Below, one piece after another: positions 35,534 to 48,245 of a stretch of 64,000 nucleotides of DNA. The position numbers and the translations under genes were made by a program. Source of the stretch: Gonatopus flavifemur (taxonomy: Eukaryota; Arthropoda; Insecta; Hymenoptera; Dryinidae); assembly GCA_018340375.1 (NCBI GenBank), contig JAFFJZ010000002.1, positions 17,874,001-17,938,000 of the forward strand, written 5' to 3'. The notes below the pieces were generated by a model. It was not told where the DNA came from and made no database searches. It saw nothing but the letters and a program-made list of their open reading frames with translations. Positions within the stretch are counted from its first letter, which is position 1; every line of letters begins with the position of its first letter.

Positions 35534-36680
35534 AGTGTACAAACAGGGTTAGCGTAACCCAGTAAGTATTTGGAATATGCGGAATTTAAAAAGAGTCTAT
35601 ATCTTTGATGGGAGCAACTTCAGTATGAACTGATGGATTAGTACGACTCTATTAATAAATGGAAAGATGCGAGTTTATGTTAAATTTTTTGTGCGAAAAA
35701 ATGGGTCAATCTAAAGTTCCTAGGCTGAGAGTTAATGTTCCTCAATTCAGTTCCTACTATAATTGACGTCGAAATATGACAAAGTACTGCTCCGTAATTT
35801 GTCGAAAGTTGCGTACGATTTGCAATTCCAACATAGAGACAATAATTTTTTAATATTTCAATGACTAAGAATTAGCTGCACCAGTTATTTTTCAGTTTTC
35901 ATAATTACTCATTCAGCGATAACAGCAATAAGTGTACCTCCAACCGCAAAAATATGCTAAATGCAGTACTACAAAATTTGAGCTGTCACAGTTGCGAATC
36001 CTTGCTATGGCAGTTAATAAATAGCTATGGTTTCAATTATTTCAGATGCAGTAGCGAAAAAAGTGGGTGAATAGAATAATTGACTGGGAATTGCCAGTAA
36101 CTGTTAGGAACCAGGAAAATTTGGGAAGAAATTGTATCATGATGTAATGCATGGATTGGAATTTGTTATTTGAATTTTACGAAATCTGATACAAAGAATT
36201 CTCACTTATGGATTTATGAAACATTACAATTGTTGGATGATAACTTCCCCTTTCAATCAAGTCCTACACGGAAAAAAATAATTCGCTATTTTTTGGATAG
36301 CTCAAAATCAACTACAGGAGCTACTTTTTATCCAAATATCACTCACAAAACCTGTACGGTCACAGCTAAGATTTCTTACTATGGGAGCTAATAAGTAGCT
36401 ATAGCTGCAACAGTTTTAGCTATAACAGCGAGAAAAGTGAGTGGCTGCCATAGCTAGGGTGAATGGGGGTGAAATGACGCACTTTCCCGCTTCTCTACGA
36501 CACAAAATAATACATCAAACCTCGTTCACGCGAGGAAAAATTTAAGATTCAATTACAATCTTCAAATTTTCCTTGTTATGGAGCGGTACACTGTAAAAAG
36601 TTCGACTGAAAGTGGCTGCATCTGATTCGAAAACTTGGCTGAAATTCAGTATTTTCCTTTGTGTTGGCATTTATTTTCTG

Positions 36681-37975
36681 CAGGGTTGGCACTAATGGGC
36701 CCAACCCAATTGTCCCCACTGGGTTTTTTCGGGTGAACCCACGTTGAAAAAACCCATGAAAAACCCGTGAAAAACTCACTTTATACGAGGAAAATGAATT
36801 CAATAAAAGTAATATAATTGCAAACTTTTATTCAAGCATTTATTGTATCTTCATACATATTTGTTCAAAAAATGATTGTGTTGAAGAATTCAATACTATG
36901 AAATTATTGCACACATTCATTATATCAATTATATTCGAATTTCTACATTGGAATTGAATAAATGCCATGAGAAGAAAACCATTATTAAATTATACATCTT
37001 TTTTAAGTACACTTGTAAATTAAATTTCCAACTCTTGGTGATTGAATTAAGAATTCAGTAACATGTTATTGATTTTTCAATTTTCACTACATTCCATTGC
37101 TCATAATAGTATAGGGTGGTGACTGACATTTCAATTACATATGAATGAAAATTCAATTAATAAACTATACTGCTATGGATAATATAATATATAATGCGTT
37201 AAAGATTTAAAAATCCAATTAGATGTAACTGAATTCCTTATTCAATTAATAAAAATATGAAATCTCATTTACAAGTGCACTTGAAAAATGAATGAAATTT
37301 CAAGAAATTTTTAACAGTGATGTTACAGTTCAACATAGAAGCATTATGTTAAGATAATAAAAACATTTGGTTGAACTGTTTGAGACATGTTGAATATGTG
37401 AATTTAAACGTAATGAAAATTCTCAACTGTATCATGACTTTTTATATGCCAAATATAATTTAATAATTCCAGAAAAATTACAACATGAAGTTGATGAATT
37501 AATCCATTCGATTTTGAATCCAGATCAATCCAATTCCAATCATTCACCGTGAAAAATTTTTTTCAATTGCCAATGTCTTGACAATATTGAAATTAGACGC
37601 CAAAAGTTAGTGATTGAATGATGTAATTCTTGATAGTTACTCTATGAAATATTCTTGAGAGCCATTCAATCAATTTCTGATATAAAAATCAGTCGAATCA
37701 AGTTTAATCAAAACATTACTAAACTGAAACTGAGAATAGTGCATTGAGACTTATAATTATTTCCTTCCTGAAAAAACCTACGATTAAACAAATGATTTTC
37801 ATTCAAATCATTAAAAATAATTTGTTGAACAAAAAATTCTTTTATAAATTAATAAATAGAGTCAATGTAATAAAACCCAGAAAAACCCGGAAAAACCCAA
37901 TAAAGTCCTATAAAACCCACAAAAACCCAGTGGGTTGAATTTTCAGAGGAAAAACCCGGGTTTTTGCCAACCCTG
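36681..37975. mobile_element. Non-autonomous hAT element with perfect 8-bp duplication
   Basis: CAGGGTTGGCA at the left and TTGCCAACCCTG at the right are typical hAT ends. ATTTTCTG is present exactly on both sides (36673-36680 and 37976-37983), the 8-bp duplication expected of hAT. Subterminal GGGTTTTT / AAAAACCC repeats occur at both ends. The 1.1-kb interior is very AT-rich and shows no transposase. Confidence 0.92.
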
Positions 37976-38041
37976 ATTTTCTGTGCTTACTTTCAGTTAA
38001 AAGAGGGCTAATTTTGGCTGCATCTCAAACTAAGCCAATAT

Positions 38042-38441
38042 CCCAATCAGAATTTAACAACTGGCGCAGTACTGCGCCAGTACCGGCTAAGACTGGCGGG
38101 GTACTGGTGGTCTGTATTGCAGCAGTACTGGCATTTGTCTGGAATGATAACGCTTTTCCGTACTGGGTACTTGGTACTGGCACAGTACTGGTGATCGGTA
38201 ATGGTCTTCAGTACCGGCGCAATACGCCCAATCAGAATTTCATAACTAGCGCTGTACTGCGCCAGTACCGGCTAAGACTGGCGGGGTACTGGTGGTCTGT
38301 ACTGCAGCAGTACTGGCATTTGTCTGAAATGATAACGCTTTTCCATACTGGGTACGTGCTAGCCGACTCTTGGGGGCCCAATACTGGCACTGTACTCCGC
38401 CTGTTGTCAACATTGGCATACTTCGGTTTTTTCTGATTGGG
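38042..38441 (+). mobile_element. CCCAATCAG / CAGTACTG MITE, copy 2 (internal duplication)
   Basis: CCCAATCAGAATTT at 38042 and TTTTTTCTGATTGGG ending at 38441, with AT on both sides (38040-38041 and 38442-38443). A second CCCAATCAGAATTT start lies at 38227, and about 185 bp are repeated in tandem (CGGCTAAGACTGGCGGGGTA occurs twice), making this copy longer than the 328-bp form. Confidence 0.85.
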
Positions 38442-38535
38442 ATTCAAGTCGAAAGTAAGTTTTCCTTTTTACTGTGTAGTGGAGTGGGAAAGTGCGTCAT
38501 TTCACCCTGATTTACTCTAATTCATTTTTCCTGTG

Positions 38536-41500
38536 TAATTCCTGAAGCATGTTTGTTCATTCCGGATGAAAAACCAGTTGGAGGTTTAAAACAAATATCT
38601 GACTCCAAGATGGAACAGGAACAAGTCTAGATAAATTCCATCAATTTTGCATGTTTTTTTTTACATTCAAAAGTACTATTTCAAGTACTGAAGCATACTA
38701 TAAATTCATGATAAACTTCTTCACTCCTATAACAATTTATACGTTCAAAGGGTTCTCTTCATGCAACAAATCATTAAATCCCTGACTGACTGTCTCTTCC
38801 TCGTGCTACCTCGAAACTTCCACATGAATTTCAGTCACATCTGCCTTCGTGTAGGATGTTGCGTGTATCCCGACTATGTTGCGATTCATAATTTCTCGAA
38901 TCTCAGCTGCAACACTAAACATAAACCTATATATCTAAAAGCATCGAATTAAATACACGCTTGCACACACCTTATTCATACATCTCTCATGAATAAGATC
39001 GAAATTTACTCCCAAGAGAATGAAAGGAGGGAAAAAAAGGCATTAAACGTTTCATCTTTTGTCCCCGCTGGCATTCTCTTCTGGTACAAGAATCGGGTAC
39101 GTGGGAGTGACCAAAGGAGACGAAGGGTAAAAAGTAAAAGGGAGGAGGAAGGTGGACTTGTTGGTTGCTGCAGTTGATTTGCGATCAATTTGTCCTGATT
39201 TACAATCAGCTCATGAGGGAGGAGACGCATATGTACTACTTCTTCGCGATCCGAAGAAGTACGTCGGTCGGTTGTTGGGTCTCGGCCTATTGGTTGACCG
39301 GTTCTTACTTCGCGAAAGACATTTTCTGAAGGTCTTTTTCGTAGCAACTAACGACGACGACGACCACGACAAAGCTAAACTGGAATGCTCTCGACTACTT
39401 TTCAGTGTCCAAGTGCAACCGTAGCAAGCTGTTAGACTCCCGACGGTTTAATGCGGACAATACTTTTGACAATTAATTATCTATTCGTTATAGAATGATG
39501 ATAATATTTGTGTTTGGTATTTAAACGATACGATCGAAGTTAATTAACGGATTGGAGTAGAGAAAGAGAGAAGGAAATCATCCGACGGATTCGAAGTGTT
39601 GAAAATAGAGAGGGATTCGAGTTGAAGAGGTTTTTTTTATGTATTTTTATGGACAAATTTCGCGGTGAGTCGCTATGAGAAATAAGATAGAAGAAAAGAC
39701 TCGATGATTTTGTGAGAGCAGTACGTGTCCTTGTGGTAGTAACGTCGCGCCGTACATAATGCTAGGCTCCTTTCACAAAGGACTCATGGTGAGATGGTAG
39801 CCTACAAGATCGGATAATATGGGTAGTTATTTGTCGGCGCCGATGTTGGTTTTTCGGGAAGATGTGTTGCCATGTATGTGAGTGCCCCCCGTGGTGACGA
39901 CGGGCCCGCTGGGCCCCAAGGCTCAAGCCTTTAACTTCACCTCTTTACCACGTTCTTTCACCCTCCTTCCACTTCTTTCTGTAAGTTCATGCTTTTCTTG
40001 TCTTTTCATTTCTTTTTTTTTATCATCTAATTCAATCGCACGTTGTTATTTCAGTTTTTCTCAACTTCTTATGGATGAATTATTTATCATCTCAAATTCC
40101 ATTAAATTGCTTTTCTCTTTGGAAAAAAGTTGTCAAATGCTTGGTTCCAGAGATTCAATCAGTCAAATAGACGTTGCCTAAGTGTACTCATCGATCAATC
40201 ATTGGAATAGCTGATGTCCTTGCGTTCTGAATGCTCAACTTATTTTGTTGACAAATCTAAATTTGAGTGTCTTGTTTTTCCTATGATTCCAAGGCTCATG
40301 GATTTAATCGATCCTAGCTGGGAGCTGAACTTCGCTATTCAGGTGATTTCTCCTATCTTGAACTATCATGATCAATATTAAAACCCAACTCGGTTGTTTG
40401 TTTTTGAACATCAAAATTTCTTGCGACAAGAATTCTGTCCATCAACATTCCACTCTTCTGGATATCTCCTGTTCTAAAGGTCCTAATCGTCATGAAATCC
40501 ATACCACAATTGAAAATAAAACAATTAGTTTTCTTGATAAAAATATGTAAAGAAGCGGACTGCAAACATTCAGTTCAGATTGTTAATTGTGCTGACAGGC
40601 CAACCAATTCAATTTGAAATGCATCAGAGTATTAAATTTCTATTTCGAACATACGAACTACTCGCAATGTATCATACATTCTCTTCATCCATTCCACGGT
40701 AGCGACATAATTTCTCCTGTCAAAGATATTTGAGAGTTATGAGACCTTCTTGCATGAAAAATCGTTGACTAGATTCCACGTTGAATTTATTTGAAAAATG
40801 AAATTTAACGATCTCGAGGTCGGCACGCACAATCAAGTTTTCAACTTTTCCAGAAGATTTCGAAGTATCTGAAATACCTTTGTAAGCAAATGATTCTTAA
40901 CACAATAAAGACTTTTATGACAGCTAATTGAATGTTATACTGTTAACATAATTGATCAAGTAGTATTTATCTAATAAACGATCTGCAGCTAATACAGCGA
41001 TCATGCATTCTTTCCTAACCAACATTCAATTCTTCAATCAAGCAAACTAAGAGACTAATCATCATCAGGATCTTGAATAAAATTTTCACAACGATCACCA
41101 TCTCAATTACTACTTTGACAGGTGGTAAATTAATGGCCCTTGATTCTACGATGATCGTTATTAACTCTCTTCTTAATCCTTACACGCTCTTTGTTTTTTT
41201 TTTTTATTTTTCTTCCGGGCCAAAAATGGGCGTTTTCAACAGCAATTGATTTCTCTTTTCACCATAATTTTATGAGCGGAGTTAAATGAATGGATCAATG
41301 ATAAAGTGTCAAGAGATTCACACGAAAGTCTTCTTTCGATCAACTCCGGAGGTCAAACTCGTAAACATCTCCAATAACATAACGTATACGGTATACGTTA
41401 TAACATCCTATACGTTATTTCAGATATTACACATCTAAACCTTCTTTTTAGACTCTTTTTCTCGAAGAAAAAGAAGCCTAACGAAAGAAAGGAAAATATA

Positions 41501-44240
41501 CGATCTATGATGATCGGCATAACCGCGAAATCTTGATTTTAATTATTCAGACTCGGCACCACGATTGACCAAACGCACAAGCCAGCAACGACGATTCGAT
41601 TCTTCGACGCGTCAATTATTTCTTTCACGTTTCGTTCCGCCACACAAACAAGCGAAAAGACTACTTTTCTCTCGCTCTTCGCTCGGCCCGTTCATTTATT
41701 ATCGTTATTTTTTCTTCCGTTTTGTTTTTTATTACTATCACTCTCTTTCTTTTTCTCTCGTACGTATTGCCCTTCCCCTCTCATGATCTCCGTTTCGTTT
41801 GCTAATCGCAATAAGCCGAGAAAGGCGAGAGCCGTTAAGCACAAAAATATGGCGGAATAGGAGGTTGGCAAAAGGGGGAGAACAGGGCTGAAGAGGAGCC
41901 AGAGGGGATGCCGCCACACACATGCTGCGTTCAGAGAGGCGTCCGTAACGTCTTTTAATCACGAAATGAGCCGTCGGCTCTTCTTCAAACGATATCCAGT
42001 CGGTAGGGGTACACCGAGGTCCTCTCTTTGGCCGAATTAAGTAAATCAATAAATAACGAGGATACCTCGGCAACACCTGCGTCTTTCCCCTCACCTTCAT
42101 TTTTTTCCTCGCCATCTTCTTATTTTCCTTCTTCTTCTTCCTTTCCTTCTTCTTTGGAACCGTCGTCGCGACGCTCATACAGGCGCTTCACGATACGTGA
42201 AACAGGATTTACGGGACACTCCGCGTGCGAACAGGCGCCAGCCAAGTTATGGGGATCCGAATGTGGCCCAGTCAAAATTCTTCAGATTATTTTATTTTGT
42301 CCCTCTTTTTCTCTTTTTTACATACTATGTAGATTCGTATAGCAATGCCATCGTACTCGATCAGAGATCAATATCATGTGAATTATGCGGATGTGAGGAA
42401 GTAGAGAGAAAGGTGCAGGTGTATCTATTTTAATTACTCCAAGTGGGTATTTCTTTCAATAATTCATCTTCTTTGTAGTATTTCATCGAAAGAGGGTCTT
42501 CGAAATAATGCAAAATTTATATCAGCCCAGACTTCTTGTACTATCATATTTGTGAACTGAATCAACAATTCCACCGGCCTCGATCTTCAATGTTTCAAAA
42601 AACTATGTTAGTTCTGCTCTCATCAATTCGATATTTCGGATTACTCAGTTTCGAAACATTTCCTGATCGATACTGAACAACCTGATTCATAGAACGAAAG
42701 AACACGATACGTGGAAAGAAATCTCGGTTCTTCGTTTTTTTTTTTAAATTATCGATTTAAAAAGAAATAATACCTCCATAAATTGAATTTTATATTCCCA
42801 CACGGGAGGAGCTTCTTTGAAAATCAGCAAAAAGGGTACCCGAGCGTTGGAGAAAATTCATTAATATCAAACCGAGGAGATACAATAACTCATTTGCGAA
42901 TGTGGCAAAAGTGTAAAAACGCGGGATGATCTAATAACGAATCTTCCCGATCGGGGAGTTCCAAGTACATTAATTTTCATGATAAAATGTTTTCTTTAAT
43001 CGTCGATGTCTTTGATAATGATCGATCTTACCAAGGTAAAATAAGTGAAAGATAAAGCAAATCGAAAAGCGTCATCTCGGTGTTAATTAAACTCGAGTCT
43101 ACAGAAAGAGATTGTCGAGATATGGTTCGTATCGGTATGTATCTTTGGCAGCCACGACACCTGCCCACCGCTATCCGTATCTTTTCTCTTTTTTCTTCGT
43201 TTTCAATATATTTGTGACTTACAAACACGTATGTACACGACACACGGATATATACGTATGCGTGTACACGTATTCGAGAAAGAAGAAAACTCAGTATATA
43301 TTCGATGGAATACAAGGGCTCGCGGTTAAGCTCGTGCGCACCTTGAGAAGAGAGCTGCCTGAAAACTATGTCGAAAATGCGCTGCAGGCGCGTACATCTA
43401 TCGAATGGAACTCGAAGAATTCTTTTTTCTTCCGTCCTTCCCCGCGAATCACCTCGAGTGTCCTGTGACTTTCCGACAGGCAAGTTCGAAAACCTCTCTA
43501 CTCTATCTCTTCTGTTCCTTACGAATAAAATCAAATAAAAAGAATCAGAAGAAATGCCGCGAATTTCAGGAAATTCCTGAGGATCCGTCATTGATCCGTT
43601 CTTGGTAAATATTTTGATTCGATGGAGACGAAATTTTCAAAATAATCCAACAGTGGAATCATTTTAAATAGAACAAATGAGAGATTATTGATTTATTTGT
43701 CATTGAATTCCAATAACCTTGGTATTTGTGTTAGATATATTTGGTGAAGTGGGATAACAAGTCTGTAGTTTCTAGTCAAATGTGAATTCAATGTAACTAC
43801 TCGGATTTAATTATTTACCGTACAATAATCATCTGAAATTACAAGGAGTTCGTTCTGAATCTGTCGACGAGTATCAGGTAAAGTCTCTTCCATTCGGATA
43901 ACAAGAAGCATGATGAATAGGATAGAACGCGAACTTTGATGAGATCAAAGAACCTTCAAAGTTTAACTAGTTACAAGCTGGTATAATTGGACAGAAATCA
44001 CGTATCATGCTCTCTGTATGCACTCAATATTTGATTACTGGGAGAACTCGACGGGCGACTGAGATTCGCTAACGTCTCGTTTCAGATACTGCATCGATAT
44101 ACGATATTTTTCAATTTGATATCAATATTGCGACGTCAAAGATTTGTTTCTCATGAAATTTGAATGTAAAGCCTGCAACCAACTAGATAATAGTTCTAAA
44201 ATTCACATGACTTAATCGTAGTAGAAATTTTTCTCAAGTA
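38536..44240. other. Intergenic, no gene seen
   Basis: AT-rich overall. CpG-richer islands lie at about 39000-39430, 39720-39960, 41560-42250 and 43090-43480. The second has a compact GC block, GGGCCCGCTGGGCCCC, near 39902. Alternating purine-pyrimidine sequence (TACGTATGCGTGTACACG) is at about 43250-43270. Open frames of 100-190 codons in the islands are pyrimidine-tract artefacts and match nothing I know. Confidence 0.5.
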
Positions 44241-44568
44241 CCCAATCAGAAAAATCCGTAATATGCCAATGTTGACAACAGGTGCAGTACAGTGCCATTA
44301 TTGGGTCTCCAACACTTGGTCAACACGTACGGGATCAGTACTGGATACATAAAAATACAGTAACGTGCCTGTACTGATAAACCAGTACTGAGAACTTCAT
44401 ACCGGCCAGGTACTAACCCAGTACTGGCCCTGCACTGATTGTGAATAATGGCATCAGTACTCAATCCTCAGTACTGGAAAGCGTTATCATTCTAGACAAA
44501 TGCCAGTACCCTGCCAGTCTTGGCTAGTATTGGTGCAGTACTGCGCCTGTTGTAAATTTCTGGTTGGG
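44241..44568 (-). mobile_element. CCCAATCAG / CAGTACTG MITE, copy 3
   Basis: An inverted copy of the 29286 element with the same length (328 bp) and very high similarity by eye. TA lies on both sides (44239-44240 and 44569-44570); the right TA is also the left TA of the next element, so one inserted into the duplication of the other. Confidence 0.9.
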
Positions 44569-44570
44569 TA

Positions 44571-44795
44571 CATGGAAAAAATAATTCAGCTGCAGCAGCT
44601 AAGTAGCTAGCACGGACACGGACAGCCATTAAATGAGCTCCTGCAGCTAAATTTTAGCTGTTACCGCAAATAAATTAACCACAAATGCAAATTTTCTTGC
44701 TGTAACATCTAAAATTTAGCTACAGGAGCCAATTTAATGACTGTCCGTGTCCGTGCTAGCTACTTAGCTGCTGCAGCTAAATTATTTTTCCTGTG
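44571..44795. mobile_element. Fold-back MITE with AGCTGCAGC arms, TA duplication
   Basis: CATGGAAAAAATAATTCAGC at the left pairs with GCTAAATTATTTTTCCTGTG at the right, and the arms continue through AGCTAAGTAGCTAGCACGGA for about 95 bp. TA lies on both sides (44569-44570 and 44796-44797). It resembles the ends of the shell at 36267-38535. Confidence 0.85.
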
Positions 44796-46731
44796 TAGAC
44801 AAAACTTCAGGTATTCACAAGTTTCGTAACTAAAAGGTCTCATTACATCATCTTAGATCCATGCAAACTCAATTCTGATGTTTTCACTGACAATTGTACA
44901 TTGAATACCTGATGGATTCACATATTCATCTTTCGGATATAAAACAGCAATTAGATATTTCGTCGATATATCCAAAGCATCAAGATTCATCGTAGCTTCG
45001 CTACAGATCCGTACCGACCTTGGCAAATTCAAAGTGACGTTATACAGTTAACAGGATGAACCAAGCATCGCCCAACCGGGCAACCCAACAGCAAAGAGAC
45101 AGACGTTGACGACATATACTACCAGGAGATAGAAAGACGATGTAACAGCAGCACCATTTCGCAAATTGAAATGAAATGGGTGTGTACCTTTTTTCCTCGG
45201 TGTTTAACCGTAATACGCAGCACGTTTATCCGCATGTGTACGAGAGAGCCGACAAAAAGAGGAACTGGCGCGTACAAACGGCAAGGAAATATTGCTTGGT
45301 GTCGGCGCGCGAAAATTTATTACCCCAGCCTTGGTCAGTACGGTAGAACGAGACGACGGGATAGAAAAGGAACAAGATACTGTATAGCGAGATCAACTTG
45401 GTTCGAATGAAATGGTAAATGGAAAGACGAGATACGCATGCGAAGATCCACTTCATATGAGAATAGAAAGATGCGTTAATAAGAAAACTGGACGAGGACC
45501 AACTTAAACTGGTAAGAAAGAGTCAAACAAACGACAAGATTCATGCGGCTAATGTAAAGGAAAGAGAGAAACATGATGTAAAAGAATGAGGAAGATGAAC
45601 GTATTTCGATTAATCGAATATGTTGAATGGAATAGCGCGGTTCTGGTTTTGTACAGACACTTTTATGTACGATAACCGAAGATATTATGAGAGTTATAAA
45701 TCTAACGACACGGTGGATGAAAGAATCTTAATAAAGACACTATGGTAGACTAACACGGGTACAATTTTATCTCTCGGGTCATCAGATTCGTATAAACGGG
45801 ATACTAACGAAGGATATTTAGACAAATAGGAATGATTAGGAAGCTAGAGTTTGAGGAATTTCAGAGGAAAGAAATTTAATTCTATTACGAAGATTTGGAT
45901 AATTCGTTATTAGAGTTGTGATAATTCGTCACTTTATGGTTGGAGAAAAATTAATAGAGGAACTCATTGATTCATGATATGAGAGTGTTTAATCACTTTT
46001 CGTGCGGAGAAAAAATGATTCTTTGCATTGCGAATTGCTCTGATTCTATATAACGCTATTTTTTGATACATCCGATTTTGGTTGCCAAATAGAACCCACG
46101 TCTTAGATTATCGGAGTGAATGTTTAACAAACATTCGACAACAATCGATTTTTCTCGTTGAGAATATAATGTGAGAAGATGACAGGATGTGAAACTGTTA
46201 TGGATTTTATAAGAATTGTTGATAACTACGAACTACGAAGATTCGAATCGTTTATCGTTCAATCACGTTTATTAGAAAATGTTGAAAAGTGGGAGAATTG
46301 AGAACTTCGAAACAAAAAGAGAACACTCGTGAGAAATAAGAGTTTCAAAGATCAATTGACATATCAGTTTACTTAGATGAAATCTGAATAAGGGAGAAAT
46401 TCGAACCTTCGACCAATCGATTCACCTTACTTTGGCGCCCCAGTGAACTACAAGATGAAGCAACCCTCTGAATCTGTGTTTTTAATCAATTGAATCAAAA
46501 GTTGCAAAATTAATCCACATATTATTGCTTCATCTACGAAAAACAGCCAACTTTTTAACATCCAAGCCACGGACAGTTGGTGAAAAGTTTGTTAAAAAGA
46601 AATTTTCATCCTTCTTGGTTCGTGACGTGATTTTGATTTTTCACCCTGATCTCCTGAAGAAATTGAATTGTCTGTCAAAAAGAGTCAGCATTGATTTTTT
46701 TCTAACATCGTCAGCTTTTTACACTGCATCA
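44796..46731. other. Intergenic, no gene seen
   Basis: A CpG-richer stretch lies at about 45000-45470. Otherwise AT-rich non-coding, with a tRNA-like relic on the minus strand near 46390-46455. Confidence 0.5.
46390..46455 (-). repeat. tRNA-like relic with A and B boxes
   Basis: On the minus strand TAGTTCACTGG (46440-46450) fits the Pol III A box and GGTTCGAATTT (46397-46407) fits the B box. They start 43 bases apart, the spacing found in tRNAs. The acceptor stem does not pair, so it is a tRNA pseudogene or SINE head. Confidence 0.5.
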
Positions 46732-46876
46732 CACCTGGGAAAAAAAGTTTACATCTTGCGGAGTCAATATTTGGACGATTTCAAAAAATAGTTCGCGCTA
46801 CCACAATTTTAGTTGATTTGATTTTTACAAATTTACTGCTCAAGAAGTAAAATTTACAACTTTTTTTTCCTCAGTG
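46732..46876. mobile_element. Short CAC-ended MITE, CA duplication
   Basis: CACCTGGGAAAAAAAGTTTAC at the left and AACTTTTTTTTCCTCAGTG at the right form inverted ends, with CA on both sides (46730-46731 and 46877-46878). The arms resemble those of 35092-35362 (AGTTGTAAAATTTAC). Confidence 0.65.
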
Positions 46877-48245
46877 CAGTTTTGTATGGAATTGAAAAGA
46901 GAGTATTATTTCTCTCAAATCCACCACAGTTTAGTATGGGAATGAACTCTTTATGGAACATTATGAATGTGACGAGAATTTTCATATCATTTTATCCCTC
47001 GATTTCAAAGTATTACAATAAATTCAACTCCAAAAATCTTCCCCACTGAAACGTCGCAAGCATCGCCTTCGTCAAATCGCCGAATTACAAAATTTACAAT
47101 AAAAATGTGTAAAATATCGGAGGATCTTGAGAATTTATTGATCTCAAACAGGCAAATTAAGGTTCGCGGTGATTGCCGTACGAAAATAATCAACAGGTTC
47201 GTGGATTATGAATATATGAATATCAAAGTTCCCTCAACCCGAACACATTGTAGGAATCAAAACCGTACCGTAGCTCGAGAGAATTTAAGGAATCGTACAA
47301 ATAATAATCCTTTGGCATCTCTCGGTCAGTATTTTTTCTTTTGTTTGCACATAATCATTTCATGAACTTTTCTCAATGAAAGAGGAAATAAGAAGATTCG
47401 AGGAGGTCGAAAAGAGAGCTGAAGCAGAAGAAGATTAAGAAGGACAAAAAAAAGGAGAGAAAGAAGGAAAGGCATAGCAAACAGCTTGGATGGAGTGCGA
47501 TCCTTAGAAGCAAGCAATTAAGAAGGAATCGAGCTGAAAAAGGATGCGATCGCGTAGCGGTGATCCCAACGACCAAGACAAGGCAATACAAGTCGCGTCG
47601 TGAAAGGCGGCGCCGGTTGGTTTCTTTTTCATCGGCGAACGCCGTTGACAGCCGATGAGGTCATCCTACCAACTTGATTGTAGACAAGTAGATCGATTTG
47701 ACGTTTGCCTCGTTCAGGCGATTTTAAAAAGTACCCCACGGTCGTTCGTGAGAATATATAATCGCGAATCTAAATTGATTGTAAATTAAAATTCTGGACT
47801 CGATTAGATATCCTCGAATGGATGAAGCTGAAACTAACGGGCGAAAACCATCTGTTCACTGCTGTATATTTTCATCACACTTCGTTTGAGTATCTTGTAC
47901 ATCGTATTGAATTGAACGAATCTCAGTTGATCTTCTACGAAAAGAAATTTACATCAATGAGTCGTAAGTTTTTCATTATTTTGGTGTTTCGTCTGTTTTT
48001 TAGAAATTTTTTAAAACTGATATCAGTTTTATTTTTTTTTATGTAACAACGTTGATGAAGGATAAATATGTTTTATATACGGAGGATATTTTCAGTGTCA
48101 AAAAATTAATAAACTTCAAATAATTCCGAGTAAATAATATTGGTTATAGATATCTGTCAGTTCCAAAGAGGAAGAAAGACTGTGAAAAAGAGCCACTTTT
48201 TTTTGTATTTTTAGATAAATTTTATTGAATTTCAAGAAATATGAC
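46877..48245. other. Intergenic, no gene seen
   Basis: Purine-rich tracts at about 47370-47480 and a CpG-richer patch at about 47500-47660 (GGCGGCGCCGG). No coding similarity. Confidence 0.5.

Larger units (their letters stand above)
36589..38476. mobile_element. CACTGTAAAAAG MITE, split by two insertions
   Basis: CACTGTAAAAAG at 36589 and CTTTTTACTGTG ending at 38476 are inverted ends with TA on both sides (36587-36588 and 38477-38478). Removing the two inner elements (36681-37975 and 38042-38441) with one copy of each duplication leaves about 183 bp. Part of this body (GGGCTAATTTTGGCTGCATC) recurs at about 61402-61421. Confidence 0.7.
36267..38535. mobile_element. Outermost shell of a nested transposon stack
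   Basis: CACGGAAAAAAATAATTC at 36267 and GAATTCATTTTTCCTGTG ending at 38535 are inverted ends with TA on both sides (36265-36266 and 38536-38537). A perfect 22-bp inverted repeat, with core TGAAATGACGCACTTTCCC, lies inside each end (36467-36488 and 38486-38507). Everything between is filled by the elements below. The left flank is longer than the right, so another insertion or deletion is likely. Confidence 0.5.

Noticed and set aside
43028..43591. 187-codon minus-strand frame
   Set aside because: No domain, composition follows a mixed CpG island, and a plus-strand frame of 118 codons overlaps it.
46390..46455. Functional tRNA gene
   Set aside because: The A and B boxes are spaced correctly but the acceptor stem does not pair; a relic.
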